64,000 nt of DNA from an uncultured Acidimicrobiaceae bacterium (GTDB lineage Bacteria > Actinomycetota > Acidimicrobiia > Spongiisociales > SHLN01): positions 1-64,000 of the forward strand of contig CAMYMH010000008.1 in NCBI GenBank assembly GCA_947259275.1. The letters run 5' to 3'. The notes beneath the pieces are model-generated. The model worked only from the letters and a program-made list of their open reading frames with translations. It had not been told where the DNA came from and did not search any database. A program made the translations under genes and the position numbers. This document shows, piece after piece, positions 23,463-31,442 of the stretch (the stretch's first letter is position 1; every line of letters starts with the position of its first letter).

Positions 23463-24311
23463 ATGAAGCTCCTCGCCCACGTTGAGGTCGGCGATACCAG
23501 CGAGGTGCTGGCCTTCCATCCCCACTGGGACGTCTACCTGCTAATTGCCGCCCTGGCGGTCGGCTTCTACTTCGGGGCGCCCCGGCTGGCCGCCCGCTAC
23601 GCCCCGCAGGGGGAGGAGGCGGTCACGGGTCGCCAGAAGTGGCTGTTCGGCGCCGGGCTCCTGGCCTGGGTGGTGGTGAGCACCTGGCCCTTCCACGACA
23701 TCGCCGAGAAGAGCCTGTTCACTTTCCACATGATCGAGCACATGACGCTCGCCTGGGTGGTGCCGCCACTGCTGCTGATGGGCTCGCCCTGGTGGCTGAC
23801 CCGTCTGCTGGTGCGCCCGATCATGGCCCCGCTGCGATTCCTTACCAAGCCGCTCATCGCCCTCATCATCTTCAACGCGGTGCTGGCCGCCATCCACGTC
23901 CCGCGGGCGGTCGAGCTGATGGTGACCAACGACGTCTTCCACTTCGCCGCCCATTTCGCTCTCATGGCAACGGCCTTCCTGCTGTGGTGGCCGGTGCTCG
24001 GCCCGATCCCCGAGCTGCCCAAACTGACCGCGATGGGTTCCATCGGCTACCTGTTTGCCAACGGCCTGGTTCCCACCATCCCGGCCAGCTTCCTCACCTT
24101 CGCCTCAGACAGCGTCTACCCGGTGTATGACGGGTTCCCCCGGCTGTGGGGGCTCGACGTCATAACCGACCAGACCATCGCCGGCCTCGTAATGAAGATC
24201 GGCGGCGGCCTCCTGCTGTGGGGCGTAATGATCACCATCTACTTCCGATGGTGGCAGGACGAGCAGCGCTACTCCCCGAGCCGCCCGGAGCGGGTGCCCA
24301 CGCCTGGCTAG
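23463..24311 (+). CDS. ctaG: Cytochrome c oxidase assembly factor of the caa3 CtaG family
   Basis: 282 residues, seven or so helices. It matches the caa3_CtaG family through FHMIEHMTLAWVVPPLLLMGSP, with conserved His residues, and HFALMATAFLLWWPVLGP; these His clusters are thought to handle copper during CuB assembly. The gene is the last in the oxidase operon and starts 1 nt after ctaF. Right after its stop comes an array of three small hairpins and then a partial second copy of its own 3' end. Confidence 0.9.
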   Translation: MKLLAHVEVGDTSEVLAFHPHWDVYLLIAALAVGFYFGAPRLAARYAPQGEEAVTGRQKWLFGAGLLAWVVVSTWPFHDIAEKSLFTFHMIEHMTLAWVVPPLLLMGSPWWLTRLLVRPIMAPLRFLTKPLIALIIFNAVLAAIHVPRAVELMVTNDVFHFAAHFALMATAFLLWWPVLGPIPELPKLTAMGSIGYLFANGLVPTIPASFLTFASDSVYPVYDGFPRLWGLDVITDQTIAGLVMKIGGGLLLWGVMITIYFRWWQDEQRYSPSRPERVPTPG

Positions 24312-24312
24312 A

Positions 24313-24377
24313 GCAGTTGCGAAGCAACTGCCAAGCAGCCTGAAGGGCTGCCGACGCCGGCAGCCCGAAGGGCTGCC
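24313..24377 (+). repeat. Array of three palindromes abutting the ctaG stop codon
   Basis: Three hairpins follow: GCAGTTGC-GAA-GCAACTGC (24313-24331), GCAGCC-TGAAG-GGCTGC (24335-24351) and GGCAGCCC-GAA-GGGCTGCC (24359-24377). Two have 8-bp arms and a GAA triloop. Similar elements lie at 35721, 36851, 36873 and 46925, each on or next to a stop codon. Confidence 0.7.
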
Positions 24378-24466
24378 GATCACACATCTACTTCCGGTGG
24401 TGGCAAGACGAACAGCGGTACTCCCCGAGCCGCCCCGAGCGAGTGGGAACGCTGCGGGTTCCTTAG
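24378..24466 (+). pseudogene. 3' fragment of a second ctaG copy
   Basis: From 24386, 27 codons include IYFRWWQDEQRYSPSRPERV, identical over 20 residues to the end of the ctaG just upstream, then diverge to GTLRVP and TAG. The DNA differs mainly at third positions, so the fragment comes from a diverged homologue or an old duplicate and not a recent copy. No start or upstream part remains; the hairpin array separates it from the intact gene. Confidence 0.75.
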
Positions 24467-24475
24467 GCCAACACC

Positions 24476-24916
24476 TCACTCGAGCAGGCGAATGAATACG
24501 TAGACGCCCTCGAGGAGGCCGAAGGCCGGCCACATGCCCCAGATGATCACCCAGTAGGTGAACGTGTTCTGGCGGAATCCGAGGTCCCGATCCCAGATGA
24601 AGAAGAAAATGGCGGTGTACCAGAAGGGCACCGAGGCGGCCAATGCCAGCAAGAACCCCCACCGCTCGCCCAGGAGCATGCCGATGCTGCCTGCCACCTG
24701 CAGCGGTGCCCAGAAGAACGGGTCGGCCCAGGCCGAGCCCTGATTGAAGGCGAAGTAGGCCTTGGGGTCGGTTCGCTCAGGGCTGCCACCGTATACGTTG
24801 GTGATGGTCCATTCCCCCCGCGGTTTGATGACGGCCACCAGCTGGAGAGCTCCGAGGAGACCGATGAGCACCAGGCCGGTGACTGCCACTATCCAGGTGA
24901 GAAGCGTTACTTCCAT
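24476..24916 (-). CDS. Membrane protein, unknown function
   Basis: 146 residues with four hydrophobic helices. Between helices 1 and 2 lies a conserved-looking polar loop (GEWTITNVYGGSPERTDPKAYFAFNQG), and FFFIWDRDLGFRQNTFTYW sits between helices 3 and 4. No family is recognised. It is the last of four membrane-protein genes on this strand (26817 to 24476), 19 bp after its neighbour. The block converges on the oxidase operon. Confidence 0.65.
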   Translation of the reverse strand: MEVTLLTWIVAVTGLVLIGLLGALQLVAVIKPRGEWTITNVYGGSPERTDPKAYFAFNQGSAWADPFFWAPLQVAGSIGMLLGERWGFLLALAASVPFWYTAIFFFIWDRDLGFRQNTFTYWVIIWGMWPAFGLLEGVYVFIRLLE

Positions 24917-24935
24917 GCGGTCTCCGGTCGCCGTT

Positions 24936-25370
24936 TCACGTGGTAGGCAAGGCAGTAATCGCGGCCGCGATGGTTATCAGACCCATGCCTCCCCAGATGG
25001 CGAGAAAGGCGTAGCCGATCCTCACATTGGCCGCCGCCCCGATCCGGAAGCCACGGCGCTGCAAGCTGAAGCGGGTGAAGATCCCCCTCCCGGCGAAGTA
25101 CACGTACATGCCACCTCCGACCAGTCCGAAGTAGGCCCAGGCATCGATGTCGACGATCAGCAAAACGCCCGCCAGCAGCATGGTCCACAGGGTCAGGAAG
25201 TCCCAGGCCGCTTCACCTCGAATGTCTGCCCAATAGGGCGGCTCGACGTCCGTCTCAGCCTCAGTCAAAGAGAGCCTTGCGGCGGTGTCCGGGCTGAGCC
25301 AGGAAACCGTCTGTCCGCCCCAACACAACGAAGACAACAGCACAACGACGATGCCCCACCAGAGATGCAT
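24936..25370 (-). CDS. Membrane protein, unknown function
   Basis: 144 residues. One N-terminal helix (LWWGIVVVLLSSLCWGGQ) precedes a polar, acidic loop (LTEAETDVEPPYWADIRGEAAWD) and three more helices, with a basic patch RFSLQRRGFRIG between the last two. The ATG at 25370 puts the first helix near the N-terminus and follows GGTGG; an upstream in-frame start at 25421 is possible. No family is recognised. It sits between two other membrane-protein genes in the same block. Confidence 0.6.
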   Translation of the reverse strand: MHLWWGIVVVLLSSLCWGGQTVSWLSPDTAARLSLTEAETDVEPPYWADIRGEAAWDFLTLWTMLLAGVLLIVDIDAWAYFGLVGGGMYVYFAGRGIFTRFSLQRRGFRIGAAANVRIGYAFLAIWGGMGLITIAAAITALPTT

Positions 25371-25460
25371 GCCACCACCATTGCCAAGGTGAGTCAGGGT
25401 TGGCAGGGCCAGACGGCCCAAGTCGATAGTTCATCCGTCACCCTGTGGTCGGCCGCTCGC

Positions 25461-25931
25461 CTAGCAACCCGACCGGTTGCCAGTTTCGGCGATCATCCAA
25501 TCCGGAAACGGAGAGCTGGCACCTTTGGATGCCAGCACCGCGGCCCGGAGGGCAAAGAACGCCCACGTCACAGGCAGCGCCAGGGCCCCGAGGTAGGGGA
25601 GCACCATGACGCTGGCCCACAACTCGGTGGAGGCTGGGAGGAGCTGTGAGATGGCGGCCGGCAGGCCGATGATGGCGACGGCTGCCAGGCCGATGCTGGT
25701 GAGGAATCGGCAGGCCGCCTCCATGTGGTGATCGATGAACTCGCCCCGGCTGACCCAGCTCCGCTGCATGGCGAGCGGGGTCAGTACCAGCAGAGACAGG
25801 ACGATGAGAGTCGCCGGTATCGCCACCGGGTCGCCGCCGGCGTGTACCCAGCGTGCCCCAATGAAGATGGCGGCAATCCCGACCAGGCCGGACATCGAGT
25901 GTCCCGCGGCCGCGCGCAGTTTCGCATCCAT
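25461..25931 (-). CDS. Membrane protein, unknown function
   Basis: 156 residues with four helices: SGLVGIAAIFIGARWV, ATLIVLSLLVLTPLAMQ, FLTSIGLAAVAIIGLP and VMVLPYLGALALPVTWAFF. A polar loop SWVSRGEFIDHHMEAACR lies between helices 2 and 3. The composition resembles quinone-linked or oxidase-accessory small membrane proteins, but no family was recognised. It lies 55 bp after the 26817-25987 gene and about 90 bp before the next. Confidence 0.6.
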   Translation of the reverse strand: MDAKLRAAAGHSMSGLVGIAAIFIGARWVHAGGDPVAIPATLIVLSLLVLTPLAMQRSWVSRGEFIDHHMEAACRFLTSIGLAAVAIIGLPAAISQLLPASTELWASVMVLPYLGALALPVTWAFFALRAAVLASKGASSPFPDWMIAETGNRSGC

Positions 25932-25986
25932 CGAATCGATATCGGTGAAAAGGCGGACGAACTAGAGGCTTGGTGGACGGCGTTCC

Positions 25987-26817
25987 CTACTTCCGGTAAG
26001 CGGCGATCGAGGCGCCGCCCAGGATGGCGGCGGCGACGACGCTGGCGAGAACGAGTGGGCCGGCCTTGCCGGCTTCCTCAACCGCCAGCAGCAGCGCCCC
26101 GAAGATCACCACCACGATTGCGATGATCACCACCGCCATCAGCGGAATGGATAGAGCCCGGCGGACTGCGCCCATGAACTCGGAGCGGGTTTCCCAGGTG
26201 TGGCCCTCCATTCCAACCACATCGGGCCGCTCAATGAGATGGGTCGAGGCGGCCACAGTCGCTCCGAGGGTCGCTCCTCCTGCCAGCAGGACCAGCAGGA
26301 ATCGGAAAATAGGGACTTCGAGGTTGAGCCCGGTGTCCGATCCCAGCCAGGTGGCGGCGAACTGGGCTGCCAGCAGGCCGATGATTACTCCGGTTCCGAT
26401 GCCGTTGGCATAGAGCAGCCGGCTCCTCCCGGCGGTCACGACGGAGTCGTCCACCGTGGTTGGGAGCCAGAGAGTGAGGCCGACGGTGATGGCTCCGGCG
26501 ATGCCGAACCCGACCGCGGCCAGCAAAGAGAGCATGAACAATGGCGTGAGGCTCCAGTCGCCCTCGAACAGCGTGGTGTTGCCGATGGTGATGAGCTCCG
26601 GCAGGGCCACATCCAGGCCGGTGAACTCGAAGACGGCGTCAACCCTGGCGGTCCCGTCCTCCAGGGAGTTGGCCGACACCCGGTTCAACAGGAGGGGGGC
26701 AAGCAGCACGACCACCGCAATCGCGGCCACGGCGCCGGCCAGCGCGCCGATGACGGTGGTTCGGGATAGGCTCGGGACCGGCCGGTAATCGGTGGTGGGG
26801 CTCACGGGTTCGCTCAC
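25987..26817 (-). CDS. Polytopic membrane protein, unknown function
   Basis: 276 residues, about six helices. After a short polar N-terminus comes TTVIGALAGAVAAIAVVVLLAPLLLN, an exported loop with VDAVFEFTGLDVALPE, then pairs of helices and a final pair (PLMAVVIIAIVVVIFGALLL, LVLASVVAAAILGGASIAA). The GTG at 26817 has TAGTAT 8 nt upstream, the leaderless pattern. It is the first gene of a four-gene membrane-protein block and is divergent from the rmlC gene. Confidence 0.6.
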   Translation of the reverse strand: MSEPVSPTTDYRPVPSLSRTTVIGALAGAVAAIAVVVLLAPLLLNRVSANSLEDGTARVDAVFEFTGLDVALPELITIGNTTLFEGDWSLTPLFMLSLLAAVGFGIAGAITVGLTLWLPTTVDDSVVTAGRSRLLYANGIGTGVIIGLLAAQFAATWLGSDTGLNLEVPIFRFLLVLLAGGATLGATVAASTHLIERPDVVGMEGHTWETRSEFMGAVRRALSIPLMAVVIIAIVVVIFGALLLAVEEAGKAGPLVLASVVAAAILGGASIAAYRK

Positions 26818-26825
26818 GAGCGTTG

Positions 26826-26831
26826 ATACTA
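26826..26831 (-). promoter_or_regulatory. TANNNT -10 box of the membrane-protein block
   Basis: TAGTAT on the minus strand is 8 nt before the GTG at 26817 and sets that start. Confidence 0.45.
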
Positions 26832-26983
26832 CCGATCGAGCCTTCTCGGCTCGGAATCGTCCCGCCCGCATCGCTGGCGGCCATCGAAATCGCCTCAAAG
26901 CACCGGGTCGGCCGGCCGATTGTGAGAGCAACGGAAGCAAGTACTCTGAGGCTGAGACAGCTCATCGAACCGACGGAGGCGCG

Positions 26984-27508
26984 GTGGAGATTCGGCCATC
27001 ATCAGTTATCGACGGAGTCCAGCACCTGACTCTGGATCAACATTACGACGGCCGCGGCTACTTCATGGAGACGTTCCGGGCCTCCTGGCTGCCCGAGAGC
27101 GACTTCGTCCAAGGTAACACATCGATGTCTGAGGCGGGCGTGTTGCGGGGCCTGCACTATCACACCCGTCAAGAGGATCTGTGGTTCATACCCTCGGGGG
27201 CCGCGCTCGTGACCCTCATCGACTTGCGGGCATCTTCCGCCACCTCCCTCGCCGTCGAGCAATTCGAGCTGTCCGGCCCACAAGCCGTCTATATCCCCAT
27301 CGGGGTAGCCCACGGCTTCTATGCCCCGTCCGAGACGCTCATGTCTTATCTGGTTTCCGGCTATTACGACGGCACCGATGAGCTGGGCGTTCTCTGGAAC
27401 GATCCTGATCTCGGAATTGAGTGGCCGGTGGCTTCACCAATCGTTTCGGAGCGGGACCAGACCGCCCCCAAGTGGGCGGATGTGCCCGAGGAGCTTCGGC
27501 CTTCGTGA
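26984..27508 (+). CDS. rmlC: dTDP-4-dehydrorhamnose 3,5-epimerase
   Basis: 174 residues, a cupin. It epimerises dTDP-4-keto-6-deoxyglucose at C3 and C5. GRGYFMETFRASWL, GVLRGLHYHTRQEDLW with the catalytic His, and IPIGVAHGFYAPSE match RmlC. GGAGG lies 5 nt before the GTG. It is the first of four overlapping genes: its stop overlaps rmlB as GTGA. A second RmlC-like gene is at 53018. Confidence 0.92.
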   Translation: MEIRPSSVIDGVQHLTLDQHYDGRGYFMETFRASWLPESDFVQGNTSMSEAGVLRGLHYHTRQEDLWFIPSGAALVTLIDLRASSATSLAVEQFELSGPQAVYIPIGVAHGFYAPSETLMSYLVSGYYDGTDELGVLWNDPDLGIEWPVASPIVSERDQTAPKWADVPEELRPS

Positions 27509-28473
27509 GCCGCCGATACCTGGTCACCGGCGGTGCCGGGTTCATCGGCTCCAACTTCATTCGCCGGGTCCTCGAGCACGAGCCGGACGCCGAGGTAACC
27601 AACCTCGATCTACTGACCTATGCCGGCGTCAAGGCAACGGTCGCAGAGTTGGACGCCGCCGACCGGCATACCTTCGTCCTCGGCGACATCCGTGACACCA
27701 CCCTCGTCGATCAGCTCATGCCCGGCCACGACGTTGTCGTCAACTTCGCGGCCGAGAGCCACGTCGATCGATCCATCGATGGTCCCTCCGTGTTTCTCGA
27801 TACCAACGTCGTCGGGACCGGAGTACTGATAGATTCGGCCCGCCGCCACCGCGTCCCCCGCTTCATCCAGGTTTCGACCGACGAGGTTTATGGATCGATC
27901 TCCGATGGTTTTGCCAGCGAAGACGATCTGCTCGACCCATCCTCGCCGTATTCGGCCTCCAAGGCGGGCGGCGACCTCCTGGTCGGGTCGTACGCCGTGA
28001 CCTTCGACTACCCGGCCATCATCACCCGTTGCACCAACAACTACGGGCCGTACCAGTTCCCCGAGAAGGTCATCCCCCTGTTCGTGACCAACCTGTTCGA
28101 GGATCGGCCGGTGCCGCTGTATGGAGACGGATTGAACGAGCGCGACTGGCTGTACGTTGACGACCACTGCTCGGCGCTCCATCTACTGGTCGATGTCGGT
28201 ACCCCGGGTGAGGTCTACAACATCGGCGCAAACGCCCAGGTCTCGAACATCGAACTGACCCACAAGATCCTCGGCTTGCTCGGCAAGGACGAAAGCTTCA
28301 TCGAGGCCGTGGCGGACCGGCCCGGCCACGATCGCCGCTATGCCGTCGACTCCTCCAAGATCCGGTCACTCGGGTGGCAGCCGGCTCACAGTCTCGATGA
28401 TCGCCTCGGCGACACCATCGATTGGTACCGTTCACGGCACGATTGGTGGCGGCCGCTCAAGGAGGCGCAGTGA
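27505..28473 (+). CDS. rmlB: dTDP-glucose 4,6-dehydratase
   Basis: 322 residues, a short-chain dehydrogenase-fold enzyme that converts dTDP-glucose into dTDP-4-keto-6-deoxyglucose using bound NAD. The N-terminal GGAGFIGSNF, the catalytic STDEVYGS and YSASKAGGD (Tyr-x-x-x-Lys), and RCTNNYGPYQFPEK are all family hallmarks. The GTG overlaps rmlC as GTGA and the stop overlaps rmlA in the same way, so the operon is tightly coupled. Confidence 0.96.
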   Translation: MSRRYLVTGGAGFIGSNFIRRVLEHEPDAEVTNLDLLTYAGVKATVAELDAADRHTFVLGDIRDTTLVDQLMPGHDVVVNFAAESHVDRSIDGPSVFLDTNVVGTGVLIDSARRHRVPRFIQVSTDEVYGSISDGFASEDDLLDPSSPYSASKAGGDLLVGSYAVTFDYPAIITRCTNNYGPYQFPEKVIPLFVTNLFEDRPVPLYGDGLNERDWLYVDDHCSALHLLVDVGTPGEVYNIGANAQVSNIELTHKILGLLGKDESFIEAVADRPGHDRRYAVDSSKIRSLGWQPAHSLDDRLGDTIDWYRSRHDWWRPLKEAQ

Positions 28474-29525
28474 AGGGTGTCGTGCTGGCGGGAGGAGCGG
28501 GCAGCCGGTTGCGCCCGATCACCTTTGCCATGTCCAAGCAGCTGGTGCCGGTCGCCAATCAGCCGATCCTCTTCTACGGCCTGTACGACCTTGCCGAGGC
28601 AGGCATCACCGACGTTGCCATCATCATTTCCCCGGAAACCGGACAGGAGATCCGCGACGCAGTCGGCGACGGGTCCCGCTTCGGAATCAAGCCCGAGTTC
28701 ATCCTGCAGGACAGCCCGGACGGTCTGGCCCACGCCCTCCAGCTCGCCATGCCGTTTGCCGACGGCGACTCGGTCCTCATGTACCTGGGCGACAACCTGG
28801 TGCGCCAGGGGGTGGCCGATGTGGTTGGTGACTTCGAGGAACACCAGCCGAACGCCCAGATTCTGCTGGCCGAGGTGCCGAACCCGAGCGCATTTGGAGT
28901 CGCCCAGCTCGACGCAGAGGGCCACGTGTACCAGCTGCTCGAAAAGCCGGACAATCCTCCTACCAACCTGGCGCTGGTAGGTGTCTACCTGTTCGACAAC
29001 ACCGTCCAGCAAGCGCTGGACGCCATCGAGCCGTCAGATCGAGGCGAGCTGGAGATCACCGACGCCATCCAGTACATGATCGACTCTGGCAGCCGGGTCC
29101 GGGCCTCCATGATCGGTGGCTGGTGGAAGGACACCGGAAAAAAGGAGGATCTCCTTCACGCCAGCGAGCTGGTGCTCGAGAGCCTTCGTACGTCGTTGAA
29201 GGGCCAGGTCATCGACTGCCGGCTGCGCGGAGAGATCCAGGTCGGCGTCGGCTCCAAGCTGGTCGACTGCGACGTCATCGGCCCGGTGGTGATCGGAAGC
29301 AACGTTGAGATCGAGCGGTCCACGATTGGGCCTAACACCACCATCGGAGATGGATGTCGCATCACCGACGCCGTCGTCAGAAAATCCATTCTCATGAAGG
29401 AAGTCGAGCTCACGCAATGGCGCCTGACCGATTCGCTTGTCGGCCGCCGCGCCTCGATCGGCGGTTCCGCCCCACCGGCCTTCGTCGAGTTGACGCTCGG
29501 TGAGCGATCGGAGATCATCGGCTGA
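28470..29525 (+). CDS. rmlA: Glucose-1-phosphate thymidylyltransferase, long form
   Basis: 351 residues, about 60 more than classical RmlA. The N-terminal nucleotidyltransferase begins VVLAGGAGSRLRPITFAMSK with QLVPVANQP and later MYLGDNL. The C-terminal 100 residues carry left-handed beta-helix hexapeptides (GPVVIGSNVEIERSTIGPNT, IGDGCRI). This long form is common in actinobacteria and archaea. It makes dTDP-glucose from dTTP and glucose-1-phosphate. The GTG start overlaps the rmlB stop as GTGA; the stop overlaps the rmlD ATG by one base. Confidence 0.92.
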   Translation: MKGVVLAGGAGSRLRPITFAMSKQLVPVANQPILFYGLYDLAEAGITDVAIIISPETGQEIRDAVGDGSRFGIKPEFILQDSPDGLAHALQLAMPFADGDSVLMYLGDNLVRQGVADVVGDFEEHQPNAQILLAEVPNPSAFGVAQLDAEGHVYQLLEKPDNPPTNLALVGVYLFDNTVQQALDAIEPSDRGELEITDAIQYMIDSGSRVRASMIGGWWKDTGKKEDLLHASELVLESLRTSLKGQVIDCRLRGEIQVGVGSKLVDCDVIGPVVIGSNVEIERSTIGPNTTIGDGCRITDAVVRKSILMKEVELTQWRLTDSLVGRRASIGGSAPPAFVELTLGERSEIIG

Positions 29526-30355
29526 TGATCCTCATCATCGGCCGGGGCGGCCAGCTGGGTACTTCGTTCGCGAATCTGCTTGGTCCCGGTGCCACATCGC
29601 TCGGCATGGACGAGCTGGACCTGCGGGACTCGGACCGAATCTGGCCGGTTCTCGACCGGTTCGAACCGGCGGCGGTGATCAACTGTGCCGGGCACACCGG
29701 CGTCGACCTCGCCGAGCAGCAGCCGGAGCTGGCGTACCTCCTCAACGCTTCCGCGGTTGGTCAAATGGCCCGCTGGGCCGCCTCCCGATCAGTTGCGTTC
29801 GTCAATTTCTCGAGCGACTACGTGTTCGACGGCACCAAGCGCACTCCCTATTTGGAGTCCGATCAGCCCAACCCCCTCAACACATATGGCAGAACCAAGC
29901 TGGCGGGCGAGACCGAGGGCCTGGCCGCCCACCCGGGAATGCTGACGGTCCGCAGCTCGTGGCTGGTTTCCGGCAGCTGTCCCAATTTCGTGGCGACGGT
30001 GCTTCGCCGGACGCGGTCGGGCGCGATCCGAGTGGTGGAAGATCAGGTCGGCGTTCCCAATATCGCCGACGACCTGGCGGTGGGCACTCTCGCGGCCCTC
30101 GACCAAGGGATTAGCGGCATCCTGCACCTGTCGAGTGCAGGTGAAACCAGTTGGTTCGGGCTGGCGCGGCGAGCGCTCGAGTTGGCCGACATGGACCCCG
30201 AACTGGTTCAACCGATCTCGACCGAGGAATACGCTGCCGGCGCCCCCCGACCGGCTTACGGCGTGCTGGGCTCGGAGCGCCTCACCGGCATCGAGCTGCC
30301 TTCCTGGGAACGATCGCTCCCCGCGGTGGTGAAGGAAATGCTCGCCTGGGTGTGA
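29525..30355 (+). CDS. rmlD: dTDP-4-dehydrorhamnose reductase
   Basis: 276 residues. It performs the last reduction to dTDP-L-rhamnose with NAD(P)H. GRGGQLGTSF is the cofactor loop, NCAGHTGVDLAEQQPELA and SSDYVFDGTK are the family blocks, and YGRTKLAGE has the catalytic Tyr-x-x-x-Lys. ATG overlaps the rmlA stop (TGATG). It completes a full rmlCBAD set, so the cell can make rhamnose for envelope glycans. Confidence 0.95.
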   Translation: MILIIGRGGQLGTSFANLLGPGATSLGMDELDLRDSDRIWPVLDRFEPAAVINCAGHTGVDLAEQQPELAYLLNASAVGQMARWAASRSVAFVNFSSDYVFDGTKRTPYLESDQPNPLNTYGRTKLAGETEGLAAHPGMLTVRSSWLVSGSCPNFVATVLRRTRSGAIRVVEDQVGVPNIADDLAVGTLAALDQGISGILHLSSAGETSWFGLARRALELADMDPELVQPISTEEYAAGAPRPAYGVLGSERLTGIELPSWERSLPAVVKEMLAWV

Positions 30356-30366
30356 GGTGTCCGGGA

Positions 30367-31377
30367 CTAGCTACTGCAGGGGTTTGGTGAGTAGATCCCG
30401 ATGATCTCTCCGGTGGCATCGCTCGACGTGACGGGTCCCCAAATGAAGAGTGACCCGTCGGCGCCGTGCACTTGAAATACCAGCCCGACGCTTTCGTCAT
30501 TGAGGTATGACACGCGGCTGTAGGCCGATTCGAGATCCCGGATACTGTCACCTATCCCGACGCCGCTGATGGTGCGCACAACCGGGTACCGGAAGCTGTC
30601 GTAGGTCGCATCCAGCCGATAGCCGGCGAAGCTCATGACTCCGGCTGCGTCTTCCACCCCGATCACCAGCAGTCGGCCCCAGCGCACCGTCTGAACCAGA
30701 TCGCCCGGGCAGGTGCCGAACTCGCCGCCCGAGATCCCGGCCCGGCCGACGTCCGATGCTTCGTCGAGACTGGCGCCGAGGCGGCCGAGCACGGTGTTGA
30801 AGTCATCTCCGAAGGCGAAGGGATCCAACCCGAAGGCGCCGAGGCGAAGCTCGCTGAGCGGGATTGGCCGCCCGACCGGAATCACTGTGAGTGGCGGGAG
30901 GGTGGTGGTGGTAGGGCTGGCGGTGGTGGTGGTTGTCGCCTGGGTTGTGCTGGTCGCAGGCAGCGTGGTCACGGTGGTGGCGATCGTGCTATCAGCGCCA
31001 ACGCCAAGCACTTCGACGGGCTCGTCGCCGCCCGATCCGAACAACCGGGTGACTCCGAAGATGGCGATGATGGCGATGACGCCGGCCAGGACGGCCGTAG
31101 GCCAGAACTCGCGGGGCCGCTCGCGGGTCGGCAAAGGGAGCGCCAGCGGGTCGTCGCTGGCGCTCTCGCCCCACAAGGGATTGGCCGGTTCGCTCTCGAG
31201 CAGCTTGCGGTACACCGCAGGTGCCGCCAGCAGGCTGTCGGTTGTCAGTTGGGTTTCTTCGTAGCGCGACACATAGGCACCGGTTGGGGCGCGCTCGGTC
31301 AACTCATGCCCGCAGGACGGACAGGTGGAGGAATCGGCGCTCAGCGAGCCGGCACAGATGGGACATCGGTCACTCAT
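30367..31377 (-). CDS. Zinc-ribbon membrane protein with Thr-rich extracellular linker
   Basis: 336 residues. A zinc ribbon opens the protein (CPICAGSLSADSSTCPSCG, four Cys), followed by about 70 polar residues, one TM helix (about 93-112), a Thr/Ala/Pro linker and an exported C-terminal domain of about 165 residues. That domain holds EFGTCPGDLVQTVRWG and a second Cys near the end (NPCSS), perhaps a disulfide. The order resembles zinc_ribbon-TM proteins of actinobacteria with unknown roles. It converges on rmlD, with 11 bp between the stops. Confidence 0.65.
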   Translation of the reverse strand: MSDRCPICAGSLSADSSTCPSCGHELTERAPTGAYVSRYEETQLTTDSLLAAPAVYRKLLESEPANPLWGESASDDPLALPLPTRERPREFWPTAVLAGVIAIIAIFGVTRLFGSGGDEPVEVLGVGADSTIATTVTTLPATSTTQATTTTTASPTTTTLPPLTVIPVGRPIPLSELRLGAFGLDPFAFGDDFNTVLGRLGASLDEASDVGRAGISGGEFGTCPGDLVQTVRWGRLLVIGVEDAAGVMSFAGYRLDATYDSFRYPVVRTISGVGIGDSIRDLESAYSRVSYLNDESVGLVFQVHGADGSLFIWGPVTSSDATGEIIGIYSPNPCSS

Positions 31378-31442
31378 AGGCGTGACGAGATGTTATCGAG
31401 GTTTCGCGTCCTGGCGTGGCAAACGGCAAACCTTTGGATTGG

